Shown piece by piece: positions 44,971 to 53,090 of a stretch of 64,000 bases of DNA (the stretch's first letter is position 1; every line of letters starts with the position of its first letter). The stretch comes from JACCTI01 sp051005695. Lineage in GTDB: Bacteria; Verrucomicrobiota; Verrucomicrobiia; Chthoniobacterales; UBA10450. The notes below the pieces were generated by a model. That model was not told where the DNA came from. It worked only from the letters and a program-made list of their open reading frames with translations, and made no database searches. Position numbers and translations under genes: made by a program. Location of the stretch: contig JBPCJC010000071.1 in the NCBI GenBank assembly GCA_051005695.1, positions 4,568-68,567 on the forward strand, read 5' to 3'.

Positions 44971-47414
44971 AAAAACTGCGCGCAGGCGGATTTGGTTTAG
45001 GCGTCGGGCTGATTCTTTTCGTTTCGTTAGGCAACGCGGCCGAACCAACCGCACGTCTGGCGGAAGCGATCCAGCCGTTGAGCGACGGCGTGCCGCAGGT
45101 GGCGGTAGTGCGATTGCGCGCGCTTCTCGCTGGAGAAATTCCCGACGACTTGCGGAATGCCGCGGCCTTGAAACTCGGCGAAGCGCTGGTCGCGTCCGAC
45201 GATTTTGCGGAAGCGCTGAAGGTGCTGAGCGATCCGCCGGTGAGCGATTCGACCCCGGCAAAATTCCTCCGCGCGCAAGCCAACGCCGGGCTCGACCGCT
45301 GGGCGGAAGCGCTTCCGTTGTATCGCGCTTGCGCCGCGGAAAGCGCCGCGCCCCTGCGGGCTGACGCGCTCTTCGGCCAGGCGGAAGCGTTACGCGCGCT
45401 CGCGATGACCGATGAAGCGCTCCAGACTTTCGAGCCGCTGCGCCGTGATGAGCGCTGGGGGCGGCGCGCGATCATGCGCACGGTCGAATTACTTTTGCAA
45501 AAAGGGGATGCGGACGGCGCGACTCGCTGGCTGGATTCGATTCAACCCACATCGGCCACCGAACGGAGTGAACGCCGCTTGTTGCGCGGCCGCATTCAGC
45601 TGGCGAAAAATCGCACCGACAAAGCGATCCAGCTTTGGACTTCGCTCCTGAAGAATCCCGCGGGCGCATCGCATCCGGTGATGGTCGCGACGCTTTTCGC
45701 GCTCGCCGAACTGCATCTGCAAATGGGCACGCCGGGAGCGGGCGACGATTACCTGGAAGAGTTCATCGAGCATCAGCCTAACGACCCCGGATTGCCGGCG
45801 ATCTTTGCCAAACTCGACCAGCTTTATGCGGCGGAACGGAAGCCGTCACAGCGCGAGCTGGCGCGCTGGAGCCGCGACGCAGCGGAACCGCGCCGCAGTT
45901 TTTCGCGCTGGGATCTGGCGCGCGCGGAGCTGCGGCTCGGCCGGCGCGATCTGGCGCTCCAAACGTTCGCGCAACTGCGCGCGGAGCATCCGCGGTTGCC
46001 GGCACTCGCGGACGCTTTCTTGGAATACGCGCGATTGCAGTTGGCGGATGGGCAATTTCCGGAAGTGAGCGCGACCCTGGAAAGCGCGCGCGCGCTCCAA
46101 CCCGAACCGGCGATGATCGATCGGATCAATTTGCTCGCGGGCGAAAATGATTACGCCGCGAAACAGTTCGAGCCGGCGGCGAAAACTTTTCAGCAAAGCG
46201 CGGCCGCAGATTCGCCGTTTGCGAAAGTCGCGCACTACAATGCCGCACTCGCGTGGCTGCAAGCGGGCGATGCCGCGCAATTTAAAAGCAGCGCGAACGG
46301 GAGCGATGATCCCGGCGATCTTCTGCTCGAGGAAGGATTGGTGCAGGCGGGCCGCGGCGATGCGACGGCGGTGAATTCGCTCGGGGAATTTTTGCGGCAA
46401 TATCCGAAGCACGCGCGCGTTTCCGAGGCGTGGGTAGCGCTGGCGGAAATTGCCTTCCAAGCCGCCCCTCCCCGTTTGCCGGAGGCGCGCGAGGACCTCG
46501 CGCACGCGGCGGAGAATCAACCAACGCCAGCCGCGACAGAGCGCGCGGATTATCTCATGATCTGGATCGAGGAAGCGAGCGCTCCGCCTAACGAGGAGAA
46601 GGTCATCGCCCTGGCCAGTCAGTTCTTACAAAAGCATGAAGCCTCCGCGCTCCTGCCGGAAGTGCGTTTGAAACTGGCGGAGTGTTTTTATCGTCGGCAG
46701 GATTTTGCGAGCGCGCAGACGCAGTTTGAAATTCTCGCGCAGAAAAATCCGAGCTCGCCGATGGCGGAGAAGGCGCAGTTTTTCGCCGCGCAATCGGCCG
46801 AGCAAAGCATGGGCGCAGGCTCGTTAGACCATGCCCTGGAATTGTTCGGCGCGGTCGTGAAACGGAACGGCGAAATGAAATGGGCCGCGCGCAACGAGCA
46901 GGCCGTGATCGAGCGTAAACTGGGCAAAGCAGACGACGCGATGACGCTTTACGATGAGATCCTGAGGGGCGACGCGCCGCCCGCGGACAAGCGCGAAGCC
47001 CTTTGCGCGAGGGGCGACATTCTCTACGAACTCGGCGCGAAGGATCGGGAAAATTATCGGCGCGCGATCGGTTTCTACAGCGAGCTCGCGACCCAACCGG
47101 ATGCCTCCGCGCACTGGCGGCACCAGGCGCTTTTCAAACAGGGAATGTGTTTGGAGAAGTTGGAAGAACCGGCCCAGGCGCTAACGGCATTCTACGAAAT
47201 CATCGAAGACACGGGCAAACCGGAGCGGCACCGGGAATATTTTTGGTTTTACAAGGCGGGCTTCAACGCCGCGCGTTTGCTCGAGGAGCAATCGAAGTGG
47301 CAACCGGCGGCGGCAATTTATGAAAAGCTCGCCTTCGCCGGCGGCGGGCGGAGTGAAGAAGCGAAGTCGCGGCTCGATCGCCTGCGGCTGGAGCATTTTC
47401 TTTGGGACCAGTAA
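44967..47414 (+). CDS. Exported TPR-repeat protein
   Basis: 815 residues from ATG 44967. Signal peptide about 1-24 (FGLGVGLILFVSLGNA). The rest is tandem helical TPR/Sel1-like units, for example AEALPLYRACAAE, AIQLWTSLLKNP, AAKTFQQSAAADS and AQTQFEILAQKNPSS. It is probably periplasmic and a protein scaffold in envelope assembly or transport. It is translationally coupled to uvrA, which is unexpected and may be fortuitous. Confidence 0.82.
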   Translation: MKKLRAGGFGLGVGLILFVSLGNAAEPTARLAEAIQPLSDGVPQVAVVRLRALLAGEIPDDLRNAAALKLGEALVASDDFAEALKVLSDPPVSDSTPAKFLRAQANAGLDRWAEALPLYRACAAESAAPLRADALFGQAEALRALAMTDEALQTFEPLRRDERWGRRAIMRTVELLLQKGDADGATRWLDSIQPTSATERSERRLLRGRIQLAKNRTDKAIQLWTSLLKNPAGASHPVMVATLFALAELHLQMGTPGAGDDYLEEFIEHQPNDPGLPAIFAKLDQLYAAERKPSQRELARWSRDAAEPRRSFSRWDLARAELRLGRRDLALQTFAQLRAEHPRLPALADAFLEYARLQLADGQFPEVSATLESARALQPEPAMIDRINLLAGENDYAAKQFEPAAKTFQQSAAADSPFAKVAHYNAALAWLQAGDAAQFKSSANGSDDPGDLLLEEGLVQAGRGDATAVNSLGEFLRQYPKHARVSEAWVALAEIAFQAAPPRLPEAREDLAHAAENQPTPAATERADYLMIWIEEASAPPNEEKVIALASQFLQKHEASALLPEVRLKLAECFYRRQDFASAQTQFEILAQKNPSSPMAEKAQFFAAQSAEQSMGAGSLDHALELFGAVVKRNGEMKWAARNEQAVIERKLGKADDAMTLYDEILRGDAPPADKREALCARGDILYELGAKDRENYRRAIGFYSELATQPDASAHWRHQALFKQGMCLEKLEEPAQALTAFYEIIEDTGKPERHREYFWFYKAGFNAARLLEEQSKWQPAAAIYEKLAFAGGGRSEEAKSRLDRLRLEHFLWDQ

Positions 47415-47479
47415 GGCGCTTCTGGCGGCTTGGCGTAAGCGGTTCGGCCTAACGAGCGGTTATCCCTACTTGCAAGCCT

Positions 47480-47603
47480 GTCATCCCGAGTCGCGAAGAC
47501 GACCAGGGATCTCGCGGCTGGATGGTGGCTCGCGCTTACCAAGCGTGTGATCGACGCGAGTGGGGGAGGTTCCCTCGGCGCGCTTCGCCGCCTCGGGATG
47601 ACA
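47480..47603. repeat. Inverted-repeat element A, copy after the TPR gene
   Basis: From GTCATCCCGAGTCGCG to CCTCGGGATGACAG, about 124 bases, between convergent genes (47414 and 47632). An exact dispersed 10-mer (47447) sits just outside it. It may act as a bidirectional hairpin terminator. Confidence 0.86.
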
Positions 47604-47631
47604 GATCGGACGCGCGCGATTTTCGTCGACG

Positions 47632-49785
47632 CTAATCGATCACCGATTCGGCCTTAGCGCTTGCTTCCAGACGCGTGACTTGCGCGAGAGTGGCGCGCGC
47701 TTCTTCCGTCCGTCCCATTCTCGTCAGGATATCGGAAAGGAGAAGATACTGGCGCGGCTCGTCGGGCTGACGGGCGAGCGCGCGACGCTGCATGTCGTAA
47801 GCATCGCGGATGTGATTTTGGTTCAGGCTCATCGCCGTCATCAGGTTTAAGGCGCAGACATCGTGGACATCGAGTCGGCTAGCCTGCCTGAGCGCGGCCT
47901 CGGCTTTCACCAGGTCGCCTTTTTCGAAATACAATTTCCCGAGCGCGATCGCCGCGCCGTAGTGCCACCAATTTTTCTCCGCGAATGCTTTCACCGGCAC
48001 AATCGCCGCCTCGGCACCATGGTCTTCGCGGAGCAGTTCGGCTTCGAAGCAGATCAATTCCCAGGTGTCAGGATAATCGTGCGTCGCCTGCGCGAGAACG
48101 GCGAGCGCGGCTTCCGGTTGATGTTCGTTTGCGCGCATGTGAGCGACGTTGAGCGCAGCGACCCAGGTCTTCGGATAATCTTTGCGCGCTTCTTGCGCGG
48201 CTTTACTCGAGGCCACGAAAAGCGCGTCGGCCTCTGCTTTGCGGCCTTCTTTGAAAAGGACATGCGCGAGACTGTTGCGCGCGATCGGATAATCGGGCGA
48301 CATCTCGAGGACTTTGCGCAAGAGACTTTCTGCCTTCGGGTATTCGCCGCGGTTCGTGTAAATCGCCGCGAGATTGAGCGCGACGCGAACCTTGGCGCCG
48401 CCGGCGCCGATGGTGTGGCGATAAAAGGTCTCCGGACTTTCCCAATCACTGCTGCGAATAAAACTGCGAACGCCGAGCGCGAGCACGCAACAGGAAGCGG
48501 CCGCGGCGAGATACGGTTGCGTGCGGCGCGGGAAATCCAAACAGATGCCGGTAAGGAAAATCAGAAAGCCGACGCTCGGCAGATAAAGCCAATGCTCGGC
48601 CACGGTGGCGTTGAGTTCGATCAGGTTTGAGATCGGAAGAAAGGCGATGATGAACCAGGCCGCGCCGAGAATTCGCACCGCTTGCCCAGGGCCTTTGCGA
48701 CTGGCGCCAAGACCGAGCGCGACCGCGACCAGCAGGCCTGCGATCGACAAATATTCGGCCGCGATCGAGCGCCGCCAGCCGACGACATTGAACGAGGCCG
48801 CGTCCGGACTTTCAACCGTCCGTTCCATGTGCAGGTTCCCGGGAAAAATCATCAGGCGCCCGTAATCGCCGAGCGCGCGGAGCATGAGGACGGCGCGGAC
48901 CGGCGCGGTGGTCGTGCTGGCAGTTGGAGTCGGGCGAACGTCGCGCGGGAGGTGGCGCAAGCCGGCGTAAATCCCGACGAGGCAGAGAACGAGAGCGAGA
49001 ATGAGGAAACGCGCGCGCAGCGTTTTGTTTTTCTCGAACGCGAAGAGGTGAAAGAGAAAAATCAGCACCCAGAGGAGGGCGCTCTCGCGCGAACAAAGTG
49101 CGAGCAAGAGCGAAACGGCGGCCAGGGTGCCGAGAGAAAATTTGCCAAACAAGTTCCGAATTGCACCCGCGCGGAGGAAGAGCAGCCAGGAGCCGCAGGC
49201 AAAAAAGAAGGCCAGGCTGTCCGCGCGACCAGAGATATAATCGACGGCGGCGCTGTGCACCGGATGAACCACCCAGAGGAGCGCGAGGAAGAACGCCGGC
49301 AGGTCCGCGATGCGGTTGATTCCTGGTGTTTGGGAAACTTCCGTGGCGTTGGTTTTGCCTAACGAACGCAAAAGCCGACGGGCAAGAGAATACAGGAGCA
49401 ATCCGCTGCCGACATGCCAGCAGATATTGGAGAGATGGAAACCGTAAGTGTTACTGTTCCAGAAAGCGTAATCGAAAAGATACGAGACCGTTTGCACCGG
49501 CCGGTAGTGCGTCGAGAAAGCCTCGGGGAAAAGGTAATGCCGAAAAGTCTCGAGGATGAGCAGGGGACTTTTGATGAAGGGATTTTCGTGCGCGAGGTAA
49601 TCGTCGTCCCAGATCAGGCTGCCCTGCATGGCTGGCAGGCGCACGAGGAAACCAAGCAGCGCAAGCAGGCAGCAGCGCACCCACGTGAGGCCGAGGCAGG
49701 CGGTCAGCTGTTTCCGGAAAGAGGAAAGCGGGGGGCGCATGGAAAAAGACGAGAGCGTTCCTTCGGGCGAAAGAACGCTCTTCAT
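47632..49785 (-). CDS. Polytopic membrane protein with C-terminal TPRs (TMTC/GT39-like)
   Basis: 717 residues. About ten membrane segments up to residue 440 and WDDDYLAHENP near 60, the acidic motif used by polyprenyl-phosphate sugar-dependent O-mannosyltransferases and TMTC proteins. From about 470 to the end, TPR units (AIYTNRGEYPKAESLLRKV, YPKTWVAALNV, ALRQASRLDV). Likely transfers a sugar from a lipid carrier to protein or glycan. ATG 49740 is an alternative start. The protein or glycan target is unknown. Confidence 0.82.
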   Translation of the reverse strand: MKSVLSPEGTLSSFSMRPPLSSFRKQLTACLGLTWVRCCLLALLGFLVRLPAMQGSLIWDDDYLAHENPFIKSPLLILETFRHYLFPEAFSTHYRPVQTVSYLFDYAFWNSNTYGFHLSNICWHVGSGLLLYSLARRLLRSLGKTNATEVSQTPGINRIADLPAFFLALLWVVHPVHSAAVDYISGRADSLAFFFACGSWLLFLRAGAIRNLFGKFSLGTLAAVSLLLALCSRESALLWVLIFLFHLFAFEKNKTLRARFLILALVLCLVGIYAGLRHLPRDVRPTPTASTTTAPVRAVLMLRALGDYGRLMIFPGNLHMERTVESPDAASFNVVGWRRSIAAEYLSIAGLLVAVALGLGASRKGPGQAVRILGAAWFIIAFLPISNLIELNATVAEHWLYLPSVGFLIFLTGICLDFPRRTQPYLAAAASCCVLALGVRSFIRSSDWESPETFYRHTIGAGGAKVRVALNLAAIYTNRGEYPKAESLLRKVLEMSPDYPIARNSLAHVLFKEGRKAEADALFVASSKAAQEARKDYPKTWVAALNVAHMRANEHQPEAALAVLAQATHDYPDTWELICFEAELLREDHGAEAAIVPVKAFAEKNWWHYGAAIALGKLYFEKGDLVKAEAALRQASRLDVHDVCALNLMTAMSLNQNHIRDAYDMQRRALARQPDEPRQYLLLSDILTRMGRTEEARATLAQVTRLEASAKAESVID

Positions 49786-49867
49786 TTCTTGGAGGAGATT
49801 TTGCCTAACGAGTGGTTCGATTCAGATGCGAAAAACGCGACCGTGCGGCCGCGACCTCAGCCCCGCT

Positions 49868-49897
49868 GGGCTGCCACCGCCGGAGCGATGGCAGCCC
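49868..49897 (-). terminator. Hairpin after the first prepilin gene
   Basis: GGGCTGCCA and TGGCAGCCC are perfect 9-base arms around a 12-base loop, 13 bases past the prepilin stop on the - strand. No T run follows, so intrinsic termination is uncertain. Confidence 0.45.
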
Positions 49898-49909
49898 AGG
49901 AGCGTTTGG

Positions 49910-50311
49910 TTAAGGATTAAAGGGCGACCAGTAATTGTTGTCGGCCACGTCCGACAAAGTGTCGAAGGTGGTCTGCGGAACCCGGGGATGGCTGTCGACG
50001 GTTTGCGCGCCGTAGTCATGGCCAAAAATGTCCCCGCCGGTGGCGTAGAGTTGGGTGTCTTTTTTCAGGTAGTTCGTCCAGTCGCTGACGAGGACGGAGT
50101 TACCGGTGCTCTTGGTGGTTTCGATCGCATATTGGTCGACCGCGGAGTCGATCAAGCGCAGATCGTTGATCACTTTGGAGGCTTGCGAGCGTTTACGGGC
50201 ACGGAGGAATCCGGGGACCGCGATGGCTGCGAGGAGTGCGATGATCGCGACGACGATCATGATTTCCACAAGGGTAAAACCCCCGCGGCGTTTGGTGAAT
50301 TTGTTCGACAT
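49910..50311 (-). CDS. Type IV pilin/type II pseudopilin-like prepilin, copy 1
   Basis: 133 residues. The prepilin peptidase site RRGG/FTLVE (cut before Phe12) is followed by the hydrophobic helix IMIVVAIIALLAAIAVPG and the polar RARKRSQAS. The globular part is small (about 95 residues). It lacks nearby pilus machinery. It is almost identical at DNA level to the prepilin at 52514 for the first 70 codons and into the leader, so recent duplication or conversion is likely. A role as minor pilin or in a type II system is open. Confidence 0.9.
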   Translation of the reverse strand: MSNKFTKRRGGFTLVEIMIVVAIIALLAAIAVPGFLRARKRSQASKVINDLRLIDSAVDQYAIETTKSTGNSVLVSDWTNYLKKDTQLYATGGDIFGHDYGAQTVDSHPRVPQTTFDTLSDVADNNYWSPFNP

Positions 50312-50471
50312 GCTGATTGCTTCTTTCTTTTTGTTGGTTCGATTGCGGACTGCGGCCGGGCCGGAGTGTTATGTTTTCTAAAGCAGCTCTGATGCCGTCA
50401 TTTGCGAATTTCCTCCCTTCGCAGGTCGTTAGGCGCGTGCGCAGTAGCGGCGGCGCGGCGGATTCGCAAAG

Positions 50472-52421
50472 ATGATTCTCGTTTCTGAGCGCGGACGTTT
50501 CGCCAGCCTCGTTTTGGCGATCGTTTGCTTTCTGGTTTGGACGGGGACGTCGTGCGCGCGTTGGGCCGATTTTGCCTATCGAACCTTCGACCTGGCTTAT
50601 TACGTCCAGGCGCTCTGGCAACTGATCCACGGGCGCGCGGCCGTCTCGGTCGAGAATGTCCCGCTCCTCGGGAATCACGTGGAGCCGATCGTCTTTTTGT
50701 TTGCGCCGCTCTTTTTTGTTTTTCGCCACCCGATGCTTTTCGTGGTCGTGCAAAATGCCGCCCTCGCGAGCATGGGGCCGGTCGCTTACAGTCTCGCGCG
50801 CCGGCTCGGGTTTGATCCGCGCCGCGCTTTCCTGCTCGCCGCGGCGCTTTTGTTAACTCCGGCGACGGGCTTCATCGCGCTCCACGAATTTCATCCCGAA
50901 GCGCTGGCCGCGCCGTTTCTGCTTTTGCTGCTGCACGCGTGGGTTTCGGGATCGCGCGCGCGGCATTGGGTTTGGTTTCTGGCCACGCTCGCGTGTAAGG
51001 AAAACATGGCCCTCTTACTCGTGGCCTACTGCGCGGTGCAATGCCTGGCCGAGCGCCGGCGCGGTTTCGCGGAGCTGCGTGGCTGGTTCATCTGGCCGAT
51101 GCTGGCCGCGGCCGGTTGGTTTCTCCTTTGCGCCACCGTGATTACGCCGGCGTTTAATTCCGGGAGCATCGACTACGGCGCGCTCTACGATCGGCTGGGA
51201 AATTCCCCGCGTGCGATCATCCTCAATGCATTCGTTAGGCCAGGATTAATTTGGCACGCGCTCGGGCATTCGCTGAAGCAGGGCAATCTCCTCTGGGCGC
51301 TGCTCGTTCCATTTCTCGGATTGCCTCTGCTGCGTCCGCGCTGGTTGCTGATTTCTGCGCCGATCCTGCTGCAACATTTGCTTTCCTGGCGCTCCTCGGA
51401 GTGGACGATTTATTTTCATTACGCGGCGCCGCTCCTCCCGCTGTTTTGGATCGCCGCGGCGCAAGCGCTCGCGCCCGGCTCGTGGACTTCCGCGCGCGTC
51501 AGCCACGTTCTCGGTGGGTTGATGTTGGCCGCGTGTTTCGCCGGACAAATTTTTCTCGGCCCGATGAACGGAATCGCGGCGACCGCGCACGATTGGTTCA
51601 CTGGCAAGACGGAGCGCGCGCGAAAGAATCAATTCCTCGCCGCTATTCCCGCAGACGCGAGTGTGGTCGCGCCGCTGCCCTATCTTTCACACCTGGCGAT
51701 GCGCGAGCGACTCTACTCGCTGCACTACATTCTCAAAGGTTTGAAAACCCTCAGCCGCGCGACTTTCGAGCCACCGCCGCCGACGGATTTTTCCCTGATC
51801 GACTACGCGGACCGCGCAACTTTCGACGCCACCGCCGGCTATTATCATCCGACGATGCGGACCGCCGACGGGCGCGTGATCCCATCGAGCGATCAGCTGC
51901 TGCACGCATTTCTCGCGCGCGCCTCGTGGCAAGCGCGCTCGGCTAACGAACTCACTTTGCTCCGTCGCGCAGACGTCAAGCCAAGTGCAGCCGGGGAATC
52001 GCCCAGGGCGTTGGCAGAACTAGGCCCGCACACGCAGTTGCTGCAGATCGCGAAATCGCGCGACGCCATCCACACTGGCGAGCGGTTCGAAATTACGACG
52101 CGCTGGCGCTTTGAAAACGCGCGCGAGATTTTCCCGTGGCTGGAATTACGTCTCGTTAGGCCGGGGCAGGCGCCGGTGATTTTTCTGCGCGGCCTGTGCG
52201 CTCCGCAAATCGTCGCCGGTGCGGTGGATGATCTGTGGGAAATCACCGAGACCTCGCAGCTAACACCGGGCAACTATGAGGTGGTGGCGATTTTTTCGGA
52301 TCGTCCCAGGCAAATCTGGTCGGAAAAATCCGGACAATCGCTCGCGTTCTCCGGCTTGCTTGCGCCTCCGATTCCTATCGGAACTCTGCGCGTCCTGCCC
52401 GCGAGTGCGGGTCCTGGTTAG
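50472..52421 (+). CDS. DUF2079 membrane protein
   Basis: 649 residues. About ten membrane helices in the first 380 residues; AYYVQALWQLIHGR and LLGNHVEPIVFLFAPLF with LHEFHPEALAAPFLLL are the DUF2079 hallmarks. The remaining 270 residues form a soluble, probably periplasmic domain. It is distantly related to GT-C enzymes; the acceptor is unknown. It lies between two prepilin genes on the other strand. LVRPG (52152) and VRPGLI (51231) come from dispersed-word copies. Confidence 0.85.
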   Translation: MILVSERGRFASLVLAIVCFLVWTGTSCARWADFAYRTFDLAYYVQALWQLIHGRAAVSVENVPLLGNHVEPIVFLFAPLFFVFRHPMLFVVVQNAALASMGPVAYSLARRLGFDPRRAFLLAAALLLTPATGFIALHEFHPEALAAPFLLLLLHAWVSGSRARHWVWFLATLACKENMALLLVAYCAVQCLAERRRGFAELRGWFIWPMLAAAGWFLLCATVITPAFNSGSIDYGALYDRLGNSPRAIILNAFVRPGLIWHALGHSLKQGNLLWALLVPFLGLPLLRPRWLLISAPILLQHLLSWRSSEWTIYFHYAAPLLPLFWIAAAQALAPGSWTSARVSHVLGGLMLAACFAGQIFLGPMNGIAATAHDWFTGKTERARKNQFLAAIPADASVVAPLPYLSHLAMRERLYSLHYILKGLKTLSRATFEPPPPTDFSLIDYADRATFDATAGYYHPTMRTADGRVIPSSDQLLHAFLARASWQARSANELTLLRRADVKPSAAGESPRALAELGPHTQLLQIAKSRDAIHTGERFEITTRWRFENAREIFPWLELRLVRPGQAPVIFLRGLCAPQIVAGAVDDLWEITETSQLTPGNYEVVAIFSDRPRQIWSEKSGQSLAFSGLLAPPIPIGTLRVLPASAGPG

Positions 52422-52468
52422 ACTAACGAGACCCTAGCCTGCCGTTCTTGCTCGCTCACAACTCACAT

Positions 52469-52496
52469 CCTGCCACCGCCTCGCGGCGATGACAGG
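52469..52496. terminator. Imperfect hairpin between DUF2079 gene and second prepilin gene
   Basis: CCTGCCACCGCC pairs with GGCGATGACAGG at 10 of 12 positions across a 4-base loop. It lies between convergent genes, so it may end either transcript. No T run is seen. Confidence 0.4.
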
Positions 52497-52513
52497 CGAG
52501 TGAATTGTGTAGC

Positions 52514-52912
52514 TTACTTGTAAGGTGACCAGAACGCTGGGTCGGTCACGTCAGACAAGGAATTGTAGGTCGCCCCCGGGACCTTCGGGAGACTATCGAC
52601 GGTCTGGCCGGCGTAGTCGTTACCGAAGAGGTCTTTGCCGGTGACGTAAAGGTTGGTTCCCTGTTTCAGGTAGTTCGTCCAATCCTTCACCAGAACTGGA
52701 GCGGCGCTGGCCTTGTTGGTTTCGATCGCATACTGGTCGACCGCGGAGTCGATCAAGCGCAAATCGTTGATGATGCGGCTGGCCTGCGAGCGTTTACGGG
52801 CACGGAGGAATCCGGGGACCGCGATGGCTGCGAGGAGGGCGATGATCGCGACGACGATCATTATTTCCACAAGGGTAAAACCCCCGCGGCGTTTGTTGAG
52901 TTTGTTTAACAT
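52514..52912 (-). CDS. Type IV pilin/type II pseudopilin-like prepilin, copy 2
   Basis: 132 residues. Same prepilin site RRGG/FTLVE, hydrophobic helix and RARKRSQAS as the copy at 49910. Differences grow in the last 60 residues, for example VKDWTNYLKQGTNLYVTG versus VSDWTNYLKKDTQLYATG. The leader-side DNA (GCTTCTTTCTTT) is shared as well. The two genes flank DUF2079 on the opposite strand. Two subunits of one fibre or alternative pilins are both possible. Confidence 0.9.
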   Translation of the reverse strand: MLNKLNKRRGGFTLVEIMIVVAIIALLAAIAVPGFLRARKRSQASRIINDLRLIDSAVDQYAIETNKASAAPVLVKDWTNYLKQGTNLYVTGKDLFGNDYAGQTVDSLPKVPGATYNSLSDVTDPAFWSPYK

Positions 52913-53090
52913 GCTGTTTGCTTCTTTCTTTGGTTTGTTTGATTGCGATCCGCGATACGTTCCGCGGACTACCGGCTAATAGAGCAGTCGTGATGCCAAC
53001 CACTCCGCTATCTAAAATTTCTAGAATCGGGGCTGCTCCATCCTGTCTGGATAACCAAGGGAGCAGTTCCTGGGCGCGGCTCTCGTCGCC

